NCBI GenBank assembly: GCA_016860685.1
Contig: BOJX01000009.1
Location: 1 to 55,260 of the forward strand
Source of the DNA: Planctomycetota bacterium
GTDB taxonomy: Bacteria > Planctomycetota > Phycisphaerae > UBA1845
Direction of reading: 5' to 3'
DNA length: 55,260 nt
Program-made: the position numbers and the translations under genes
The notes under the pieces: generated by a model
Told to the model about the DNA's origin: nothing
What the model saw: only the letters and a program-made list of their open reading frames with translations
The model's database searches: none
Shown: one piece after another, positions 1 to 8,850 of the stretch
Numbering within the stretch: the stretch's first letter is position 1
Layout of the letters: each line of letters starts with the position of its first letter

Positions 1-128
1 TCGATCTTCGTCAGCTCCTTCTCGATCATGTGCGTGACGAAGTCGTCCACGCTGGTGTACCCCGCGATCTCGGTGACCTTCTTAAGGCGGTCATAAAGAT
101 GCCCGTCGATTTTGATCTTCTCAGCCAT
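1..128 (-). CDS. Small helical hypothetical protein (partial, 3' end off window)
   Basis: The minus strand reads ATG at 128 and stays open to the window edge, giving MAEKIKIDGHLYDRLKKVTE and onward, 42 residues visible. An upstream GAGGACGAC could act as a weak ribosome site. The product is small, charged and predicted helical, with a ribbon-helix-helix-like look (short basic start, then amphipathic helices), but no family can be proved. It lies just downstream of the two phosphodiesterase genes on the same strand, with a gap of about 60 bases, and is probably co-transcribed with them. The ORF track misses it because its stop lies outside the window. Confidence 0.6.
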   Translation of the reverse strand, partial: MAEKIKIDGHLYDRLKKVTEIAGYTSVDDFVTHMIEKELTKI

Positions 129-190
129 GTCGTCCTCGTGTTTCGTTCCTCGTCCCGCCTTCAGGCGGCGCCGCGCCGCCGGCGACACGT

Positions 191-2365
191 CTATTTCGGG
201 GGCGCAAACAAGTTCCGTCCCGTCATTTTCTCGGGCTTCTCGATCCCGAACTCCGCGAGAATCGTCGGCGCCAGGTCCGTCAGGTTCGGATCGGTCACCG
301 TGATCTTCCGGTTGCTCAGCAGGATACCGGGAACGAGTTCAGCGGCAACGCAGTGATCCGCGCTCCACTCTCCGGTGTTGTTGTAAATCCACTTCAGCGA
401 CAGGTCGCCCGTCCCCCCGAGGCGCACGACGTACTCGCGGTGCAGCCCGACGATGAGGTCCGGCGTGTGCTGGTCGAACTTGCCGCCCGGGGCGTAGTCT
501 CCGTGGTACACTTCGTCCGTTCGGTAGACCGTCTTGACCACCGGGCGCTCGTCCAGCGGGTCGCGCGTCGCCCGCAGCTTGTCCGATATTTCGCGCAGGA
601 CGGCGTCCCGATCCTTCGGATCCACGGCGCCCTGCGGTTCGCGGCCCTTCAGGTTCAGGTAAATCGCGTTCAGACCGAAGCTGTAGGCCTTCGTCTTCGA
701 CCAGTCCACCAGGTCGTTGAGACTGCCGCGGCGCTTCTCTTCGTCCTTAAGCGCGATGAAGCCGTTCTCCAGCAGCCAGGTGTTGAGGTTGAGCTTGCGC
801 TTGTAGCGCATGAAGCCGTGGTCGCTCATGACGAAGACGGTCGCGTCGTCGCCGGCCTTCTCCAGCACTTTCGCAAGCTCCGCGTCGCACTGGACGTACG
901 TTTCGCGCAGCGATTTCGTGTATTTCTCGGCGTCCTCGTCGTCGCGCACGGGGTGATCGGTGAACTCCTCCGGTTCGCCGGGCTCGGGCTCCCAGTAGAA
1001 GACGTGCCCGACGAGGTCCGTGCTGGAGAAGTAGAAGAACAGCAGCCCGTCCTTGTACTCGGAAAGGGCGTGCGTCAGGAGCTTTTTGCCCTCGTCCATC
1101 ACGAACTGCGTCTGCGTTTTGTAATCCTCGTCGTCGAAGAGGCGCAGCTCAGTGGCGTACCCGCCGAGGTCGATCTTGATCTTCGCCTCGCGGGCGTGGA
1201 AGTCCTCGGCGAAGCCCTTCGTGTAAAACGGTCCGACGCCCTTCGCCAGCTCCTGCGCGAAGTCGTCCGGTTCGGTGATCTTGCCCGAGGGATACGCCGG
1301 ATCGAAGTTGATCGGCGTGACGTAAAGCTCGGGCGGGTCGGCCTTGCGCAACTGGAAGCGGACGATCCCGCGGCTCCCCGCGCCGCCGCCGGGGTCGTAA
1401 GGCGACGGGAGAAACACGACGGGTTTCCAGTCGCTCCACTCTCCTTCGCGCAGAAGGAACTCGACGGGCTGGTCCATCCCCCACTTCGGCGCCTGATTGA
1501 CGTAGGAGATCCGGGCGATCGACTCTTCCCGATCCGGTTCGATGTAGATCGGGATCGTCATTTCCGCGCCCTGCGCGGCGATGACCATCGGGTTGGGGAT
1601 GCCCGCCAGCTTGCAGTGCCAGCGCCGCGTCTCCATGTCGTACTTCAGCGGCGCAGCGCGCCCGCCATCATCCGGACTTCCGACGTCGTCGTCGAATTCG
1701 GCGCTGAACCACTGAAAGGTGCCCTGCGTGCCCATCAGATCGGTCGTGCCCATCCCGGACAACGCCTTGACGTACCCGTGCTTTGACTCGCTGGGCGGGT
1801 AGTTCGCCGGTATGCGGTAGAGGCGCGAGGGGACGCCCCTCTCGTCGAGGTAATCCCAGAACGGTTTGCCGCCGCGCTTCAGCAGCAGCTTGCTGGATTC
1901 CTGCCACGGCATCGGCATGTAGAACCCCAGCATTTCGTAGGGCTTTTCGCCGTAGGTGGTCTCGTTCGTGGAGTAAAAGGGAACGATCTGGCCGTCCTTG
2001 AACTCACGATGAATAAAGTCGAAGACGCCGTGCGCGCCGGGGTCTCCGCCGACGATGAAGTTGGACCACGCCACCGGGCTTTGCGGCGGGACGCTCGTCC
2101 CCAGCTCCCAGAACCCGCCCTTCGCCGCAAGTTTCGAGAACGTCGGCATCCGCCCCTCGTCCATCAAGCGCCGCAGCAGGCGCGGGTCCATCCCGTCCAG
2201 ACCGAGCACGATGACTTTCTTCCCCTCGGCCTTCGACGCCTTCTCGCCGCAACCGGGCAGCACCAGCCCGACCAACACCAGGGCGACAAGGAGTGCGGAT
2301 CGCAATCCGTCCGCGACGCACGCCGCACTCCCCCAGTCACGCTCTGTCCGGCATGTCGCCTTCAT
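191..2365 (-). CDS. Alkaline-phosphatase-superfamily phosphodiesterase, predicted lipoprotein
   Basis: A type I phosphodiesterase/nucleotide pyrophosphatase-like protein. After a hydrophobic segment ending in a lipobox (LVLPGC) comes the first metal-ligand motif VIVLGLDGMDP, then the nucleophile region SPVAWSNF, and later VMSDHGF and SADHC, the Asp/His ligand motifs of the superfamily. It is probably anchored to the outside of the cytoplasmic membrane; the substrate is unknown. The track ORF (to 2695) overextends into the upstream gene. Three starts compete: ATG 2365 (used here), ATG 2386 with GAAGGA seven bases upstream, and TTG 2306, which would give a textbook lipoprotein signal beginning MRSALLVALVLVG. 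The first two lie in a small dispersed repeat (see 2361-2400), so the N-terminus is uncertain. It is paired with a paralogue 33 bases upstream. Confidence 0.85.
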   Translation of the reverse strand: MKATCRTERDWGSAACVADGLRSALLVALVLVGLVLPGCGEKASKAEGKKVIVLGLDGMDPRLLRRLMDEGRMPTFSKLAAKGGFWELGTSVPPQSPVAWSNFIVGGDPGAHGVFDFIHREFKDGQIVPFYSTNETTYGEKPYEMLGFYMPMPWQESSKLLLKRGGKPFWDYLDERGVPSRLYRIPANYPPSESKHGYVKALSGMGTTDLMGTQGTFQWFSAEFDDDVGSPDDGGRAAPLKYDMETRRWHCKLAGIPNPMVIAAQGAEMTIPIYIEPDREESIARISYVNQAPKWGMDQPVEFLLREGEWSDWKPVVFLPSPYDPGGGAGSRGIVRFQLRKADPPELYVTPINFDPAYPSGKITEPDDFAQELAKGVGPFYTKGFAEDFHAREAKIKIDLGGYATELRLFDDEDYKTQTQFVMDEGKKLLTHALSEYKDGLLFFYFSSTDLVGHVFYWEPEPGEPEEFTDHPVRDDEDAEKYTKSLRETYVQCDAELAKVLEKAGDDATVFVMSDHGFMRYKRKLNLNTWLLENGFIALKDEEKRRGSLNDLVDWSKTKAYSFGLNAIYLNLKGREPQGAVDPKDRDAVLREISDKLRATRDPLDERPVVKTVYRTDEVYHGDYAPGGKFDQHTPDLIVGLHREYVVRLGGTGDLSLKWIYNNTGEWSADHCVAAELVPGILLSNRKITVTDPNLTDLAPTILAEFGIEKPEKMTGRNLFAPPK

Positions 2366-2400
2366 TCTGCATTCCGCATTCTGCATTCCACATTCCTTCA
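2361..2400. repeat. Dispersed GAATGCAGAATGC-type repeat, copy 1
   Basis: On the minus strand this reads as iterated GAATGC(A/G)GAATG units. It fills the junction between two phosphodiesterase genes and encodes the odd peptide MQNAECRMK if translated. The same words recur at 41029-41112 inside another gene, there as an imperfect inverted repeat. It looks like a small non-autonomous palindromic element. Confidence 0.6.
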
Positions 2401-4593
2401 AACGACCGCAGCCTCCGGTTTTTGTTGCGGCGGAAGCGCCGTTCCGGTGTCGGCCTTCTGCCCCCAGTTGAGCACGCGCAGCGGCTTGCCGTCCATGATG
2501 TCGGGAGTGGGGATGCCGAACATGTCGAGCGCCGTCGGTCCGATGTCCATCAGACGCGGAGCGTCGGCGTCGATCGCTCGGTTGCAGAACATCACGCCTG
2601 GAACCAGCGACGGGTGGATGCAGTGGTCGCCGCTCCACGCCTTCACGTTGTCGCAGAACGTCGTGTCGGTGATGTCGCCGATCGCCGCCTCCCACGAGAC
2701 GCGGTAGCCTTCGTTGTACCCGACGATGATGTCCGGGGCCTCCTCTTTGAAGGGACCGCGGTAGATGACCCGCGAATCCATCGCCCGCTTGACCGCCGCC
2801 TCGCCGGTCTGCGGATCCTTCAGTTCATTCATCTTCGCGCAGATCTCCTCGCGGAGCTTGCGCTCCTCCTCGCCCGGTTCGACGATGCCCTGCGACTCGC
2901 GCTCCTTCACGTTCAGCCAGACCCCGGCCAGACCCAGGCAGTACGCCCGCGTCTTCGACCAGTCCACGTTCGCCAGGTATTTCGCGCCGGGTTTGGCGTC
3001 GGGCTTGAGCGTCATGTAGCTGTTTTCGATCAGCCAGCGGTTCCAGTCGATGCCCCGCCGGAAGGAGTTGAACCCGTGATCGCTGATGACGAAGAGCAGC
3101 GTCTTGTCGTCGTTGGTCTGGTCGAGCACCTTGCCCACCAGCTTGTCATTGCGGATGTAAAGCTCCTCGATCGCCTTGCGGCGCTGGCGGTCGGGCGGGC
3201 ACTGGCCTTTCTGTCCGGGATGCTTCGGGTCGATGTAGCGCCAGAACATGTGCTGGATGCGGTCCGTGCCGTCGAAGACGCACACGACCAGCCCCTCTTT
3301 CACCTTCTTGAGGGCGTCGAAGAACATGATCTCCCGCTCGTGATCAGCCTCGATGCACTGGTGCAGGAACCCGTCGTCGTCGAGAATCTTCTCATTCATC
3401 GCCCAGGTGTCCTCGGCCAGGCCGAGCGTGGCGAACTTGCCCTGTGTTTTGGAGAGATACGTGGCGTAAACGCCCGGATGGGAGATCGGCATCGCCGGAG
3501 CGTCCGGGTCGATGTTCAGCGGCGTGACGTACATCTCGAAGTGCGGCGAAGTGGACAGCAGCAGGATCTCGCAGATGCCCGAGACTTTGCTGCGGAAGCC
3601 CATCTTGAATTCAACGGTGATCCACGGCGTGTACTTTCCGGGCGTGAGGGCGTGCGTGTCTTTGCCGATCCGCAGCTTCGCGCTGCCCGTCGCCCGGTCG
3701 ATCATCACGCGGAACGGCGCTCGCACCGGCTTGCCGTCCTTGCCCGGCGGGCCGACGAAGTAGGAATCCACGACGTCGTCTTTGACTTCGACGTGAATCT
3801 GCTCGCCGCCGGTGTGCTCCGCGTTCTTCCCCTTCGACGTGTAAAAGGAGAACGTTCCCTGGCTGCCGCGCAGGTCCGGAAGACACATCGCCGACAGCAG
3901 CACGCCGCGATGCTTCTCCGGAGGCCACGTGATCGGCACGCGGATGATGCTCGAGAAAATGCCGTATTCGCCGAGCGTCGTCCAGAACGGCTTGCCGCGA
4001 CGCAGTCCGCGCATCTCCGGCGCGCCGTAGGGAATCTCCTTACCGAGGATTTTCACCGTGCGACGGTGGCTGCTGATATGCACGGAGGACATCTGCGGCA
4101 TGTAGTTGCGCCGGTCCCGGGTGAGGAAGTCGAAGATGTTGTGCTTTCCAGGGTTGCACCCGGTGCTGAAGCTGGACCACGCGACGGGGGACAGCGGCGG
4201 CGCGACCGTCCCGAGACGCTTGTAACAGCCCTGCTGCATCAGGCGCTGGAAGTTCGGCAGCTTTCCTTCCGCCAGGTACTGCTCAAACAGCTTCGGCTCC
4301 ATCCCGTCCAGCCCGAGCACGACGACGCGGCGGACGCGGGCGCGGGCGTGCGCCTTGCGGCGTTTGAAGAACCGGATCAGGGCGCGGATCGGGGCGGTGA
4401 TCAGGGCGATGAACCCCAGGAACATCGCCACCAGGATGCCGAACGCGGATGACGCCGCCGCGAACCCCGCACCGGGACCGATATACGCGGAAACCGGCGC
4501 AGCGCACGACAGCAGGGCGGCGACGAAAACAAAGACGATCAAAGGTCTGCCGCTCCGCCGTCGACGCCTCTGTGAACCGCACCTCAGTTTCAT
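2398..4593 (-). CDS. Membrane-anchored alkaline-phosphatase-superfamily phosphodiesterase
   Basis: A paralogue of the downstream gene, about 731 aa from ATG 4593, chosen because AGGTGA sits six bases upstream; the track start at 4683 adds 30 unlikely residues. The N-terminus has a basic stretch, a signal-like hydrophobic segment ending in VSA, then the motif YIGPGAGFA and a second hydrophobic segment (about residues 40-75), so the catalytic domain is probably tethered outside the membrane. Metal and nucleophile motifs are present: VVVLGLDGMEP, SPVAWSSFSTG, VISDHGF and SGDHC. The substrate is unknown; a phosphate ester or nucleotide is possible. A candidate promoter (4749-4777) and a 5' UTR hairpin (4699-4733) lie upstream, and the three minus-strand genes down to the window edge look like one operon. 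Confidence 0.85.
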   Translation of the reverse strand: MKLRCGSQRRRRRSGRPLIVFVFVAALLSCAAPVSAYIGPGAGFAAASSAFGILVAMFLGFIALITAPIRALIRFFKRRKAHARARVRRVVVLGLDGMEPKLFEQYLAEGKLPNFQRLMQQGCYKRLGTVAPPLSPVAWSSFSTGCNPGKHNIFDFLTRDRRNYMPQMSSVHISSHRRTVKILGKEIPYGAPEMRGLRRGKPFWTTLGEYGIFSSIIRVPITWPPEKHRGVLLSAMCLPDLRGSQGTFSFYTSKGKNAEHTGGEQIHVEVKDDVVDSYFVGPPGKDGKPVRAPFRVMIDRATGSAKLRIGKDTHALTPGKYTPWITVEFKMGFRSKVSGICEILLLSTSPHFEMYVTPLNIDPDAPAMPISHPGVYATYLSKTQGKFATLGLAEDTWAMNEKILDDDGFLHQCIEADHEREIMFFDALKKVKEGLVVCVFDGTDRIQHMFWRYIDPKHPGQKGQCPPDRQRRKAIEELYIRNDKLVGKVLDQTNDDKTLLFVISDHGFNSFRRGIDWNRWLIENSYMTLKPDAKPGAKYLANVDWSKTRAYCLGLAGVWLNVKERESQGIVEPGEEERKLREEICAKMNELKDPQTGEAAVKRAMDSRVIYRGPFKEEAPDIIVGYNEGYRVSWEAAIGDITDTTFCDNVKAWSGDHCIHPSLVPGVMFCNRAIDADAPRLMDIGPTALDMFGIPTPDIMDGKPLRVLNWGQKADTGTALPPQQKPEAAVV

Positions 4594-4698
4594 ATCGTTC
4601 ACCTGTCTGACCGCCGATGTCGGCAGCGTCCCCGCCCCCGCGGCGCCCGGCTGGTCGTTGCGCTTGCTACTGCTTAATTTCAAAAGGTTTGTGCGATG

Positions 4699-4733
4699 CT
4701 CGGTGATCCGGAGGACGACTGACGCTCACCGAG
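4699..4733 (-). other. Inverted repeat in 5' UTR of phosphodiesterase operon
   Basis: CTCGGTGA and TCACCGAG form a perfect 8-bp stem around a 19-base loop. It starts a few bases downstream of the predicted transcription start on the minus strand and about 105 bases before the ATG at 4593. It could be an RNA hairpin or an operator palindrome. No T-run follows on either strand. Confidence 0.4.
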
Positions 4734-4748
4734 TCCCGTCACGTTCGA

Positions 4749-4777
4749 ATCCTAAGCCCGGTCCCTGCCCGTCGCAA
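4749..4777 (-). promoter_or_regulatory. Candidate sigma70-type promoter for phosphodiesterase operon
   Basis: On the minus strand TTGCGA (4777-4772) is followed after 17 bases by TAGGAT (4754-4749); each hexamer matches four of six consensus positions. It lies 155 bases upstream of the ATG at 4593. Confidence 0.35.
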
Positions 4778-4779
4778 CC

Positions 4780-5153
4780 GAAGGCATGTCCTCTTCGGTA
4801 TCCACCCAACACCCGCCCTGACGTTCATCGGATCGGCGAAAAAACGCAGATCGTTTTGGATCGCGGCAACGAAAGTTGCGCGCCGGCGCCGGACGGGTCG
4901 GACGAGCAGACGGACCGTCCCCCCCGCGAAACGTATGCGGGTTCGAAATTATTGCCGGGCGAAGTCAGCGGCTGCGGATTGAGGCGGGTGTTTCAACTTC
5001 GTCCGATATCAGGGGCGATCCTGAACCGGGTTTTTCCCTGAATCGTTTGTACAATAACGATTTTGGAAGCGCATCAAGTTTGACCCGCCGCGCGACGGCC
5101 GGTAGGTTCGCGGAGGGTCGCCTGCGCGTCGGGCGCCCGCAAACCGGACGGAC
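4780..5153. other. Intergenic region, divergent genes; no gene seen
   Basis: This is the remainder of the spacer between the minus-strand phosphodiesterase and the plus-strand PEP-synthase-like gene. It has no convincing coding frame. A TACAAT hexamer at 5050-5055 in a locally AT-rich stretch could be a -10 element for the plus gene, but no good -35 element accompanies it. A GTTCGAATCC word at 4742 resembles a tRNA T-loop, but no acceptor stem exists. Confidence 0.4.
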
Positions 5154-7463
5154 ATGGAAACCGTGCAGGAACGCAGCCGCGACGTCAGCACCCGCCTCGA
5201 AAGCCACCTGCGCAGGCATCCGGCGCTGAGTGACCGGATCTACCGCCAGCTTCTGATCGCGCTGCACACCCGGGGCATCGCCACGGTGGACGCGATTCAT
5301 GACGAGGCCCGGACCCGCGCCGGGCGCGAAAGCCGGCCCAACCTGGACGACCCGAACCGTGCGGAGCGGGACCGCCTTGACGAGTTGGACCGGGTTTGGC
5401 TGCACGAGCTGATCCGGGAGCACGTCTGCCGTCATTTCACCGTCGAGGATCTCGACGATCTGGTCAACCTGACGGTGAAGCGAGAGGAGGTGTATCTGAT
5501 CGAAGACCTCGCGACTCAGCGGGAGGTTTCGTTTCGGGCCCTCTCCCAGCAGCTTCAGACGTTCGCGGCGCTTCCGGAGGGGGAGACGAAGCTGGAGCAG
5601 GCGGAGGTGCTGGGCACGCGCGTCTCGCTGACGAGGCACTTCATCAGCGACGACCTCGATTACATCGGGGTAGCGAAGAAATTCCTCCGCGTGCGCGATT
5701 TCGCTGAACTGACGAAACGGATGGTGTCCACGGACAAGGCTGTCGGAAAGATCGGCGGCAAGGCCGGGGGCATGCTGCTGGCGTATCACATCCTCCAGCA
5801 GACGGAATCACGGGCGAAACCGTTCCTGCCGGTGGCGCTGCCGGAATCGTACTTCATCCGCTCGGACCTCATCGAGGAGTTCATGCGGATCAACCGGCTC
5901 GGGGAGTGGCAGAATCAGAAATACAAGCCGATCGACCAGGTAGCCAACGAATATCCGCTGATCAAGGGGGTGTTCCGCAACGGGGACTTCCCCGTGGAGA
6001 TCATGCAGTCGCTGCGGCGCATTCTCGCGGAGGTGAACACGCACCCGCTGATCGTGCGATCGAGCAGCCTGCTGGAGGACCGCTTCGGCACGGCGTTCTC
6101 GGGCAAATACGCCAGCGTATTCGTCGCCAACCAGGGCGATCTGGAAAGCCGCCTGCACGCCCTGCTCGGGGCGATCGCGGAGGTCTACGCCAGCACGCTC
6201 GCCCCGGACCCGATCCAGTACCGCCGTGAGCATCACCTCATCGACTATCAGGAAGACATGGCGGTCATTATTCAGAAGGTCGTCGGCGTTCAGTACCGGC
6301 ACTACCTCCTGCCGCTTTTTGCGGGCGTGGCGTTCTCGCGGAACGAGTACCGGTGGACGCCGCGCATCCGACGCGAGGACGGGTTGATGCGGCTGGTGAT
6401 GGGCCTGGGTACGCGGGCGGTGGATCGCGTCGGGTCGGATTACCCCCGGATGGTGGCGCTGGGCGCGCCGACGCTGCGCCCGGAGTCGAGCGCCCTGGAC
6501 ATCATCCGGTACTCGCAGCGCACGGTGGACGTCATCAATCTCGAGGCGAACCGGTTCGAGGCGGTGCGCCTGACGGACCTTCTGGACCCGTCGCAGCCTT
6601 TTCCGATGCTCGATCGGATCGTGTCGGTCCGGCGAGAGGAGGGTTTGTATCCGCCGACCAGCGTGCTGGTGGAGGGCGACCCGTCGAGCCTTTACATCAC
6701 GTTCGACAAGCTGCTGTCGGGCGGGGTGTTCGCGCCGCACGTGAAGGACATGCTTCACCGGCTGGAGGAGGCATACGGTCAACCGGTGGACATGGAGTTC
6801 GCCAGCGACGGCGAAATGTTCTACGTGCTTCAGTGCCGCCCGCTGTCGCAGGCGGAGCAGAGCCAGGCGGTTTCGATCCCGTCGGACGTGCCCGAGGCGG
6901 ACGTGCTGTTTTCGGCGGACCGTTACGTGCGCAGCGGGTGGGTGTCGGGGATCGAGTACATCGTGTACGTGGATCCGGTGGCGTATGACCGGGTGGAGAC
7001 GCGCGAGCGGCGGGTGGCGATCGGACGGGTTGTCGGGCGGCTGAATCACGTTCTTCCGCGGCGGAAGTTCATCCTGATCGGACCCGGGCGGTGGGGCAGC
7101 AACGACATCCGCCTCGGCGTACCGGTGCGGTACGCGGACATCCATCACTCACGGATGCTGATCGAGGTGGCGCGGCAGAAGGGCGGGTATGTCCCCGAAG
7201 TTTCGTTCGGAACGCATTTCTTTCAGGATCTCGTCGAGGCGCGGATCGACTACCTGCCGCTGTATCCGGATGCTGAGGGGATCCGCTTCAACGAGGGGTT
7301 CTTTCAACAGGCCCGCAATCTCCTCCCGGATCTGCTTCCGGAGGACGCGGATCTCCAGCAAGAGGTGCGGGTGATCGACGTTCGTGCGGCGTCGCGCGGG
7401 CGGACGCTGACGGTGGCGATGGACGGCAACTCGGATCGGGCGCTGGCGTTCCTCGGCGCCTGA
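5154..7463 (+). CDS. PEP/pyruvate-binding (PPDK_N-like) domain protein
   Basis: A 769-aa protein whose central part (about residues 195-570) resembles the nucleotide/pyruvate-binding N-terminal domain of pyruvate phosphate dikinase and PEP synthase. It shows GKIGGKAGGMLLAYHIL, the phosphohistidine-enzyme signature LIVRSSSLLEDRFGTAFSGKY, and VLQCRPL near the domain end. A helical N-terminal region of about 180 aa precedes it and a C-terminal region of about 200 aa without a recognised domain follows (IGPGRWGSNDIRLG, SFGTHFFQDLVEA). No phosphohistidine swivel or PEP-barrel domain is visible, so it is unlikely to be a complete dikinase and may be a phosphotransferase with another acceptor. ATG 5154 follows the spacer directly. 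The next gene starts 26 bases downstream. Confidence 0.75.
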   Translation: METVQERSRDVSTRLESHLRRHPALSDRIYRQLLIALHTRGIATVDAIHDEARTRAGRESRPNLDDPNRAERDRLDELDRVWLHELIREHVCRHFTVEDLDDLVNLTVKREEVYLIEDLATQREVSFRALSQQLQTFAALPEGETKLEQAEVLGTRVSLTRHFISDDLDYIGVAKKFLRVRDFAELTKRMVSTDKAVGKIGGKAGGMLLAYHILQQTESRAKPFLPVALPESYFIRSDLIEEFMRINRLGEWQNQKYKPIDQVANEYPLIKGVFRNGDFPVEIMQSLRRILAEVNTHPLIVRSSSLLEDRFGTAFSGKYASVFVANQGDLESRLHALLGAIAEVYASTLAPDPIQYRREHHLIDYQEDMAVIIQKVVGVQYRHYLLPLFAGVAFSRNEYRWTPRIRREDGLMRLVMGLGTRAVDRVGSDYPRMVALGAPTLRPESSALDIIRYSQRTVDVINLEANRFEAVRLTDLLDPSQPFPMLDRIVSVRREEGLYPPTSVLVEGDPSSLYITFDKLLSGGVFAPHVKDMLHRLEEAYGQPVDMEFASDGEMFYVLQCRPLSQAEQSQAVSIPSDVPEADVLFSADRYVRSGWVSGIEYIVYVDPVAYDRVETRERRVAIGRVVGRLNHVLPRRKFILIGPGRWGSNDIRLGVPVRYADIHHSRMLIEVARQKGGYVPEVSFGTHFFQDLVEARIDYLPLYPDAEGIRFNEGFFQQARNLLPDLLPEDADLQQEVRVIDVRAASRGRTLTVAMDGNSDRALAFLGA

Positions 7464-7489
7464 CGCGGGCGCGGACGACGGGGCTCCCG

Positions 7490-8599
7490 GTGACATCAGG
7501 CTGCGACATTCTTTACGTCATCACGGACCTCGACATCGGGGGCGTTCCGCTGCACCTGTTCCGGTTGGCGACGGCGATGCGCGACCGGGGAAAGCGCGTC
7601 TTGGTCGTGTCGCTGTCTCCGCCGGGTCCAGTGGGGGAGCGGTTGCGCGGGGCGGGCGTCGAAGTCCTCTCGTGCGAGGCGGCGGGGGGACGGGATATCC
7701 GCGTATTTTCGCGCCTGGCGCGGATCATCCGGCGCGTCCGCCCGCGGCTGGTTCATGCGCTTCTTTTTCACGCGAATCTCGCCGCGAAAGTCGCGGCGCG
7801 CCTGGCGTGTCATCCGCGCGAGCAGGTGTTGTGCGAGATTCAGACGGTGGAGATCGAGCGGCGGTGGCATCGGATCGTGGATCGCTGGACGCACGGGGGG
7901 TGCCGCGCGACGATCGGGAACTCGCCGTCGGTGGTGGAGCATCTGGCGCGCGAGGCGCGGATCCCGGCGGAGAAGCTGAGACTGGTGCGCGGCGGCGTAG
8001 ACGTGGAGGCGCTGGCGGCGGCGCCGGCGGCGGACCGGGCGGCGCTCAACCTCGCGCCGGACGATCGAATCCTGCTGTGGGTCGGGCGCCTGGACCCGAT
8101 CAAGGGACTCGACGTTCTTCTTCGCGCCTTTGTTCGGATTTCCGCGGCGGTTCCGGAGGCGGTGCTGCTTCTGGCGGGGGACGGCGCGCTGCGTGGATCG
8201 CTGACCGCGCAGGCGTCGGCGCTGGGGATCGCGGAGCGGGCGCGCTTTCTCGGGATGCGGCGAGACGTGCCCTCGCTGATGAAGATCGCCGAGGCGTTCG
8301 TGTTCCCGTCGCGGACGGAGGGGCTGCCGAATGCGATTCTGGAGGCGTTCGCGTGCGGATGTCCGGTGGTCACGACGGACGCGCCCGGGTGTCGCGATCT
8401 TGTCACTTCCGGCGTGACGGGGCTGGGGACGCGCGTCGGCGACGAGGCAGGCCTGGCTGAAGCGGTGATCCGGATCATGAGCGACAAGTCTCTGGCATCT
8501 TTGCTGGCGGCGGCGGCGCGTCATGAAGTGTCAACAAACTGGCACTTTTCGGGAACGATCGAAGCGTATGAGCACGTCTACGCGGAGCTGCCGGGCTGA
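7490..8599 (+). CDS. Glycosyltransferase family 4 protein
   Basis: A 369-aa GT-B fold glycosyltransferase. The N-terminal half opens with the typical acceptor-domain strand and glycine loop (VITDLDIGGVPLHLFRLA). The C-terminal half has WVGRLDPIKGLDVLLRAF and the nucleotide-sugar-binding region FPSRTEGLPNAILEAFACG, with the EX7E-type glutamates of family GT4. It should transfer a sugar from a nucleotide-sugar donor to a lipid or glycan at the cytoplasmic membrane face; the acceptor is unknown. The start is GTG 7490. It follows the PEP-binding protein closely and ends about 100 bases before the strong promoter region of mraZ. Confidence 0.85.
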   Translation: MTSGCDILYVITDLDIGGVPLHLFRLATAMRDRGKRVLVVSLSPPGPVGERLRGAGVEVLSCEAAGGRDIRVFSRLARIIRRVRPRLVHALLFHANLAAKVAARLACHPREQVLCEIQTVEIERRWHRIVDRWTHGGCRATIGNSPSVVEHLAREARIPAEKLRLVRGGVDVEALAAAPAADRAALNLAPDDRILLWVGRLDPIKGLDVLLRAFVRISAAVPEAVLLLAGDGALRGSLTAQASALGIAERARFLGMRRDVPSLMKIAEAFVFPSRTEGLPNAILEAFACGCPVVTTDAPGCRDLVTSGVTGLGTRVGDEAGLAEAVIRIMSDKSLASLLAAAARHEVSTNWHFSGTIEAYEHVYAELPG

Positions 8600-8698
8600 G
8601 GCGGTTTCGACAGATTCCGCCTTTGCCTCGCGGTGCGGGTTCTGAAGTGGAGCAAGTCGGCGCCGGGCAAGGAGTCCGATAACAAAATTATTTTTTGC

Positions 8699-8750
8699 TT
8701 GACAGTTGACTTTTTTTCTTGATTCCGTAACACCGCAATATATAGTGGGC
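8699..8750 (+). promoter_or_regulatory. Promoter region of the mraZ/dcw cluster
   Basis: A conspicuous AT-rich island in GC-rich DNA. Candidate -35 elements are TTGACA (8699-8704), TTGACT (8706-8711) and TTGATT (8719-8724); candidate -10 elements are TATATA (8739-8744) and TATAGT (8741-8746). The best spaced pair is TTGATT and TATAGT with 16 bases between. A leader of about 150 bases to the GTG of mraZ would follow. Confidence 0.6.
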
Positions 8751-8850
8751 TGTGAAGGTGGGTAACTCATTATGGAGTGTGGTTGTTCAAGGCTTTGTTA
8801 AGCAAAGGGTTGACGTTAGGAGCAGGCGAAAAAATGCGCTTGCGTGGGGT
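8745..8850 (+). promoter_or_regulatory. Possible MraZ-binding TGGG boxes in the mraZ leader
   Basis: MraZ in other bacteria represses its own operon by binding short TGGGN repeats near the promoter. Here TGGGC (8746-8750) and TGGGT (8759-8763) lie at and just after the -10 region, and a second run of TGG words occurs around 8840-8895. The 13-base spacing differs from the 10-base spacing known in E. coli, so this is only a candidate operator. Confidence 0.3.

Noticed and set aside
2293-4452. 719-aa plus-strand ORF
   Set aside because: Antisense shadow of the phosphodiesterase gene, whose catalytic motifs are intact on the other strand.
4742-4754. tRNA-like GTTCGAATCC T-loop
   Set aside because: No acceptor stem, anticodon arm or D-arm around it on either strand.
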